This document shows positions 25,701 through 34,700 of a DNA stretch of 64,000 bases, in pieces. The position numbers and the translations under genes were made by a program. The notes under the pieces were generated by a model. That model was not told the DNA's origin. It searched no databases and was given only the letters and a program-made list of their open reading frames with translations. How positions within the stretch are numbered: the stretch's first letter is position 1; each line of letters starts with the position of its first letter. Source of the DNA: Paratinospora sagittata (lineage: Eukaryota; Streptophyta; Magnoliopsida; Ranunculales; Menispermaceae); the NCBI GenBank assembly GCA_035771175.1, contig CM069613.1, positions 6,134,001 to 6,198,000 on the forward strand, read 5' to 3'.

Positions 25701-28700
25701 AAAGATTTCACCATGGAAGGGTATAGGGAATGGACGATGTACACAACCTTGCCCTTGTACCGCAAGGAGACTATTTTTTGACTCGAAACCTTCGAACTTG
25801 TGACCTCTAAGCCACAATGGAAAAACCACTACAATTGTGCCATGCCCTACCCTTCAACGTATGACCATTTAACCTAGTTAGAAATTTTAAATGAACTAAT
25901 CTTTATTAGGGATGAATTTTTCAATGATAAGAACATGTATAGCATTAGTTTATCTCACCATTAACTATCAACTTAACCCCTTAATAAAGTAAAGAAGACT
26001 CAGTGGAGGGAGCAGATTTATGTAGCTAACCCCATATAGTTGAAGACGACTTTACTGAGTTGTTGAGAGTAAGTGTATCCTACTATTTTTTTTTATATTT
26101 TTTAAGAAAGTAGAGAGAAATAAAAATATTAATAATAAAATATTACAAAAAAGAGTCGCTCTAATTGGGAGGACAAGAAGTTCTGCCATAGGGCCCTGTG
26201 CAACCACTAAAGAATATTACTCTATCCTCTAGTCAACTCAATAATACTATACCCCTTTCCCTTTGATAATATACAAGGAAACTCCCAAGAAGAAGCTAAA
26301 AAGTGGGAGTTGTGCATTACGGTAATCCTCATAGAATATCCTACCATTCCTCCATCCATGTACTCCAAACTATTGCAAAAAGTGAAAAACTATGATTCTC
26401 CATTAGTCCTTGATCTTCGGGGGAATGTTTCCATCCCTTGGATAAGAAAAAGGGTCCCTTCCGCTATTGACTCCATTAATGGTCATAGAAAGATGATCAG
26501 TCCACCTCTCCCGTGTACTCTTGGTGAAGGCACAAACAACAACAATGAGTGATAAATAGTGGCCCTGAGAATCTTCTTTGAAGTATATCCATCATGTTGA
26601 GCTCGTCATGGACGGTAAACCACCCTCAAAATCCTTATTTTGGGTGGCACATGAGTTTTCCAAATGAAATTGTGAAAGTGGAAGCTAGGGTTGATGGGTT
26701 AGACAATGAGTTGAGCAAAGAATGATTTAGTGGATAACGTTCTTAAAGGATAAAGAGTCCAAATGATTTTAGTATATTTTTACGAGAGATGCACACCTTT
26801 AAACTTGCCTCTAGGCCTATCGCTAATTATATTCAACAAGACACCGATCTCATAGACCCGACGTCTTCACATTTCACTAAAACTATCTTATGCATGAAAA
26901 AGTCGAGAAAGTCCCAAGACTCCCAACTTACAAGATCACAGGCTTTGGGGAAGTCAATTTTGAACATAATCTACGCGCTATCATTGCATTTGTAATCCTC
27001 GACTGCCTCATTAGCAATGAAGGCAACATCCAAGCTATGCCTACCATGCACAAAAGCCATTTCAGAATCAACTATTGTGTGAAGGAGGAAATTCCTCAGT
27101 CTTAGGGAAAGAACCTTTGCAATGATCCTATAAAGAACAGAACTCTCGCATTTTTTATGACCAAGAGAAAGACTTTGGGGTTGTTTGGGATAGTTCTTTC
27201 TTTGTAGCCTCCCTTTGGGTTAGTTCTTGTAAGCTTGCAAGGAGTTTTTCTTTGGGGGACTGGTTGAGGGATGAAACCCTATTTTGGATAGTTTTGATCT
27301 TTAATTCAGGACTTAGGTCCAATTGTATATTCGTGTATAGATTATAGTTAATACAATTCTTTTTTGTTTATAGTCAAAAAAAATGATCCTAAAGAGGCTT
27401 GTGATTAAGCTTATGGGTTTATAATTGTTTACCTTCCAAGAGCTTAGCTTCTTTAGAAGTAAGCAAATTTATGCGTTGGTGCGTGCAACCATCAATAACT
27501 TCATTTTGAAAGAATTCATCCATGGCTTCCAAAAGACCACCTTTGATCACTCTGCTACATCACTAATTGAAGGCTAGAAAGAATCCATTAGGACTTGAAG
27601 CCTCAGCCCAGTCACAAGCAAACTTTACTTCCTCTTACACAAAGGGCCTTTCAACCAAGCTATCAGAAGGAGGGGACTAGCTTTCATTCAAATCCCCTAG
27701 AGTTGACTTCCTCTTGAGAGTTATAGGCCTAGAAGTGATTAACAATCTCCTTTTCAACAGTTCTTCATCCGCCAAAGTGCCATCCTCATCTTCAACTTTA
27801 GAAGTTTTGTTTTTAACTTTATGTAATTCAACATTTTGTGGAAAAAACTATAATTCTCATAATCCCATCACCTTCTCTCAACAACGTTATGCTAATTTTT
27901 TTTTGGAGAGCCACTTTTTCTTCTTTGATGCATAAAATGCCAAAGTCGTTAGCTCTTTTGTGGATTTGATCCATTTCCCTTGACTAGTTAGGGCCTCCTT
28001 CTTCCTTGTAAATATCTCTAATCACCTCCTCCAACTCATACTACCAAATGGCAATGTGGTTGAAAAAGCCTTTGTTCCTTCGCATGAAGTTTAGCTTCAA
28101 AGCATTTAATTTTTGTCTGAATCTATATCCTCCACAAAAGGTCTCAAGTTCTAGTGTGCAGGAGGGCAAACTACGAGCGACCAGATTTCATGCAGAGTTG
28201 GCGATAGTTCTCGAGCTTGGGCATTACCTCGGGAGACCGATCTTAAGGTTGGTGTGGGGGATTAGTGGGTTCCCCCAAGGAGGACCCAACACCACTCGAG
28301 TTAGAAAGCATGGATGGTTTGCAATAAGCAAGTTTACTTTGTTTCTACTCAAAAAAATATATATCCTCCACACCCAATTAGTTGCAAATCCTCCCACCAC
28401 TTGGAAAACTAATGTAAATGTGCTAGATTATAAAAATCTTAAAATCAGATTTTTCTTTTAGTTCTTTCTAAGTTAAGTTAACTTGTTATTTGATAGAATT
28501 GGTTTTTTCTTTTTCTTTTTCTTTTCTAAAAAGATTACACAAACAAGAAAATGGAATGATTTATTGCCAGGATGAATGAGATTTACACGAAAGTAAAGAA
28601 TCGCCGACTTTCGAGTGGTCTATTGCACTCCTCACGTACAAGATGTTATTATAAAAGAATCACAGTCGCCAATTCCCCTCAATCCCCTATTTATATCCCT

Positions 28701-31700
28701 TATACCACCGCTAAAAATGATGCCATTCCAACAGCAGCTCACTCACCCCCAGCACGTGCCCATCAATCTATTCTCCCACTTGTTTCACTTCCTGCACCTT
28801 GCTCATTGTCCTTCGCCTAACATAAGTACAGCGCACCAGTGGCTTATCATTATTTTAGAGTAAATTCTATTTTGAGGTATGCCCACCTTTTTCTAATTTG
28901 TTTTATTTGCCTTTTCTAGTTTTTTTCTATTTAGATATTGTTTGTTCCTACTTTGAAGAAGTTTCTATTTTCGTTTGATGCAATTATAAAGTTTTAAAAA
29001 TGCCTAAATAGAGTTGTAATAGCTTTACAAAGTTACTATTATATTATAGATAGCTTAGGAAACTTGTTTTCAAGTATTTTAGGAAGTTTCTAAGTAGTTT
29101 CCATGGGGTTATCTATATAAGGAGCTCCAATTATGAGTTTAATTCAGTCAAATATCAATTCAATCATCAATTATCATTCTCTTTGAAAATAAATTTTCAG
29201 TTTCTACTTTCTAGTTCTTTATTTTTTAATTTTCTCTTGAATCCATTGTATCAAACAAGCTTCTACTACATTTAAAACCGAACTGCTAAAATCTAGACTG
29301 TCCATCTATTAATCCTCACATGTTCAAATTTGAAGGGGGAGAGGCCCTACTTCACAGGATCAGTGTCCAACATAATCAACCACTAATCAGAAATTAATCT
29401 TATGCTTCTTGTCAAAAGGTTGAGAATTAGTCTTTTTGTCCTTTAATCAAAATTTGTCCTATTGAAAACAAATGGGGTGGTTGAGGAAGTTGGACCACGT
29501 GAAAGGAGGGTCTGTCAATGTGACTTCAAAAAATGATAGAGTCAAAGTCAACTATGCTTCTTGCCTCCTTGTACTTTTGAGCTTCTCACTAAGGTTCTTT
29601 ACAACATTGACATCCCCACGGTCCCCACATATGCACCAGTTTGGATTGCATAAGTTGCTAAGGCGTACAATCTCATCCCAAAACACCTTACTCTTCGGCT
29701 TATAGTAGGGCCATATATGCTTGTTAGACTCCAGTGACCTCGATTTTATCATTCTATGAGGATAGAAATGGAAAAAACACTAAAAAGAATCTAAAAGACT
29801 ATAACTAATCTAACATAAAAACGGAGAAATCGCTAAAAAGTTTCTCACTATTCACTACTTAGTGAAATGTGGCATTGAACATGAACATTATGAATTATGT
29901 ATTTTTATTAATACTTTTCATTAATTTGATTATTTGATTAAGCTACAAATTAATGACAATTCCATTCATGAACGAAATCATCCTAGAGAACTTTAACTTG
30001 GGCAAATGACTAATAGCAAATGTATATGCTAAACTCCATGACTATAATTCTTAAGTAAGATATTCACATGAAGAGTGGGCCTTGGTGCAACACTTGAGGT
30101 TCTTCCATTGTGACCTACAGGCACGGTTCAAAAATTTTCCGAAATTTGGAGACCTTCCACGAATTTTTTCCCTTTTTTTTACAATCGAAGTGCGAAGTGG
30201 ATCTAAAATAAAAAATGTAAAAATTCACCGAAATAATTCGATAAAATTCAACAAAATTCGATAAAATTTCTATTTTTCAATTCAAAAATGCCAAAAATCG
30301 ATAAAATTCAACAAAATTAGATGAAATTCAACAGAGAAGTAAAAAATGTTATTTCATCAATAGAAAACAAAAAAATACCAATAATTATGTATTATTTTCA
30401 ACTTCATCAACCAACATAGCAATATAAATTTTAAAAAATAATTTAACAACCTAACAAATTATGTAGTTTATGAGATATGTTTTACCAAAAAGAGAAGATA
30501 AGAAGCAATAAATAAATAAAGTTTTTTTTTTTTTTTTAAAGAAACAAAGAAAAGATTTTGTATATATGAATATATGAGACGAAAAACTATACACTTGGGC
30601 GCCACCAAGGCCCCAAAACCAATAATTACACAAAATTACCCCACCCTCGAAGCCAATCCCCAAGAGCATCTTCTTTTAGTTAACTCTTATAAAACAAGAT
30701 TAAAAAATAATACATTTAAGTAATAAACTAATAAATTAAACATGGTCGAATTCAAACTAGCAAAGTATATGGTCGAGAAGCAAGCCACCACAAAATTAAA
30801 TATCAAAACAAAGAAAAGGAATTAAGACCAAAAGCCACCATTTCAAATTCATCAACCCACTTAACAAGATTGATTTTGTTAGGTCACTTATAAGTATTTT
30901 TATGTACTAAAAGTGTCTATTTATATTAGTTTTTAGTTTGTACTACAATAAATCTAAATATTTAAGCATATATGCAAAAATTCTCTAAACTTCTCCATGT
31001 CGAATTAAACTTCTCCGAATTAATTCCAATTTTCAAGTGACCGAAGTCAAGTCGAAATCAAATTTTCGATCCTTGCCTACAGGTCACGGGTTCAAATCTA
31101 AATACAACTTCTCTATGTGGAGAAAAGGCTACATACATCATTCCTTCCCCAAACCCACAATGGCGGGAGCCTCGTGCATTGTGTTCACCCTTTTTTCAAG
31201 TAAGATATGCATATATACATATATGTTTGTATTGTATAAGCGATTCTTACAATTCATAAATTCAAATCGTGATTTGATTCACCGAACTTTGAAATGATTC
31301 AATTCCAATTCATGGTCCTAGCACACATGACCTCATCAATGGATGAATGGATTCCATTATATAGCTTGATTGCATGCTTCAATAAATATTATCATAAATT
31401 TCGAACTTAATAATAAGTGCTTGTGGTCCAAGAATCAAAAGGGAAAATTCTCAAGGAAAACCCTTTATTCATCCAATGGAATGTTTGAAGAGTCGTTACT
31501 AATTTTATTCATCCAAGCATCTAACAACCTTCCCAATGCATTCTTTTTTACTTTTTTTGAAAAAAAAAAAAAACTATATAGAATATATATTAATAATAAA
31601 AGAGGGATGAAAAACACAGGAAGCTCAAGAAATACTCACGAAAGCAACTAAGAACTAGACATAGAACACGCCCACCCCCTACTCCACTTAGTAGTGTTGT

Positions 31701-34700
31701 AAACCTTTGAAAGTTTACTAGCCGCAACTCACAATGAAGCAAGCGCAAGAGAGCGATCGATCCCAACACATTCTTTAATGGGCTACAACTTTGGATAATT
31801 CCAACAATTCATTATCAAACTGCTCTTAGAGGGAGGTTTTTTCTTTCTCAAATGGACAAGAAGATAATTCAAGCAACAAGATAATCATCACCTCATCCCA
31901 AAGATATTAGTTTCTAAATTCATTTCTTATACACAATTGGAGTTAGTAAGCTTTTTATCTTCTAAAGCAGTGTACCTGTTCCAAAATGGTGACTAGGCAT
32001 TCTCTTCTAAGGGAATATACTCATTCATCCATTGATGAGGTGACTAGGCATTCTGTTTAAAACAATTATATAACTAGTGAAAGACATGTCTTTCTATCTT
32101 ATTCGAAAACAATTCCCTATAAAATTAGCTTTTGCACTAAAAAATCACAAGTACAAACAATACCTAATGTAGGTATATAATATATATCTTCCTGAAAATG
32201 TCTTCAATCATGAACAATTATATGTAACTTTAACTAGAGAGATTAGTAGAAATACAACAAAAGTTTTGGTAAAAAATGGAACTATTCTACATCATAACGG
32301 AATAATTTCAAAGAATGTTGTTCACAAAGATGTTTATTAACATGCACTAATCAACTATCCTAATGAATATACTAAAAATCTCTGACTATTTTAAAGTCAC
32401 ACAATTGTACTATAACTCACATCTTATTTCTATATTAGTATGTTATAGTTTTTGTATACAAAATCTACACTAATTTTATGTCTACAGAATCACTCCTTAC
32501 TTTACTTCTTTATATTGCTGCAAACGATTTATATGATTTATTCACTATCATGTTCTTTTGCCATTTCATATTTATCTTTAAAATTTTCTTTATTGTAGTT
32601 TTCTTTAAAAAGAAATACTAACTTTTTTTTAACTCCGCCATTGACAAGGATCAAACGTCTCAATGTCAGTCCCAAGCCCAGAAAAAGGAGAAGAGAAAAA
32701 GATCAAATATAATATAAATAAACCATTATGTATTACCATTCCCCCAATGAAAAAATAATATTTAAACCAAACCAACCCAATAACTCTAATTTATTCAAGA
32801 TATTTAATTAAAATTATATGTCATAATAAATACAACAGTTTAGTATGAATAAAGAAAGAGTGGAACTTCACATTGCATATTACCTTCAACATGTTAAAAG
32901 TTAAATTTATCAACATCAATCAAGTCTAGGTGTTAGAGAGGTAGAGGTTTTCTATCATTGCAATGATGAACCATAAGATTCAAAAGTTTGTTGTGAATGG
33001 CACATATGTGTAAATACTAATAGTTCAAAATCCATAAACTCGTGGAATTTGACATGTAATTTCTACTCATGGTAATTTAGCCCATAAGGAAGTTCTAGAC
33101 TATGATTGAATTTAGTAAGGATGGTCTCCTTTAATTTTTGTTGATGATGTTCTCTTCACCAAGGAGTTCATCATCCAAATTCAATCTATAACCCAATCAA
33201 ATTGGTGTATAGTGCCATGCTAAAATATATCAAGGATATTTTAAATTTGGAGGTTGAAGCATTATACTAGTCAATATAACATACAACTAAGTCTTTTTTT
33301 TAATCTTTTCAACAAGAATTATCTGAGTCACTTGAGTTGTAATACCCAAATCAAGAATCATAAGGTTCTACAATTATTGGGGTTCAAACATGGAATAATA
33401 AGATATGGGGATTTTATTGTTGGATCCTAATATATTTCCACTAAATAGAGTCATAAATCATTAGATTCATGGATTCTATTCAACATACATACGACCATGC
33501 AGATTAGATAAAAAGCTGAGATTTGTAAGGCAGTCCACATGTTTGCTTGCAGTTTCCTTGACATCAATTCCATCATTATTGCTTTTATCTTCTTTGTCTT
33601 TAGGACAGTCCCTCAACCTTCTATCAAGTGTACTTACTTTTTCTAAAGAAGATCCACAACATTGAGACCAATTGGTCATAACTTAAAGAATTTGAGGTTT
33701 GCACAGTTATAGAAGTGGTAGTTTTTTTAAAAACTAGAACAAGTACTAAAACCCAATAAAGTGTATAAGTTCAAATTCAAACAAACTAGATGGCATATGT
33801 TACATTCTCATCATCAAAAAGAGTTAGTATTAACAATTTTTTCCTAGTAATCACCATGATCATTTGCATATCAAACCAACAATTTGAGAGTGAGGGACAT
33901 TGGAAGCAAGAGGAGCAATCTAACACAAGAATATTCCATGCACCTGTGCTAAATAAACTTGATGAAAATCCATAGACCCCAAAGAAGACTCATTGCCAGA
34001 AGGCCCCATCAATTTACGACCCTCCGAAACAACACTAATGTCGCAACCACCATGCAGATTTTGGAGATGTTGTTTGCAAGAGGTAATGAAGGCGGAAAAT
34101 GGTACAGGAACCTACAATAGAAGGTTACAAAATGATAAGATATAAATAATCCAACACAAGAACTTCATTGGATTCGAAAATTCAATCCATGAATGGCATG
34201 GGGTAATAAATAATCAATTACCATCTCATGGCCCCGAACATCACCATAGAAGATTGGTGCAGACCTGGAAAGCATTGCCTCCACTATAGATGTTCCCATT
34301 CGTTCCTAAAATTTGCATACATGTACCAAAATTCTTGTTTAAGTCTTTAAAGGTTACATTGAGAGAGACGCTTCAATATATATATAAAAAAAAAGTAGAT
34401 TGATAATTTGAGTACAAATATGTTAATCCACCAATTCTTATTTCCATTCTCAATAATACAACATTGGAGAATGCTTCTTTATCAGATATGCTTTCACCAA
34501 CCAACATCATTTCTCTCTTGTTTTCATAGACTATCAAATTTGAGATTAAAATAATTCATGCTTTTTTAATATTTTGTTTTCTTCCACGGACAATGAAGTC
34601 GCTATTGAATGTACCTTCAAGATGGGTGCCCATATGAACAATGCTACGTTCCTGTTTTTCCTATAAAAACAACATTCAAGTCTAATTTCTTGATGTCTTC

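Larger units (their letters stand above)
26300..29745 (-). pseudogene. L1-type LINE ORF2, decayed and nested
   Basis: Reading the minus strand from 29745: an endonuclease piece ([42 protein letters not shown]); after a gap at 28450-29475, a linker ([31 protein letters not shown]); then [37 protein letters not shown]; then the RT core [51 protein letters not shown]. Order and spacing are those of plant L1 ORF2. There are many stops, and the YADD box was not recognised. It is interrupted by a SINE (28137-28359) and another LINE's 3' end (27180-27388). The element lies in intron 4, in the gene's orientation. The downstream limit near 26300 is approximate. Confidence 0.75.
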
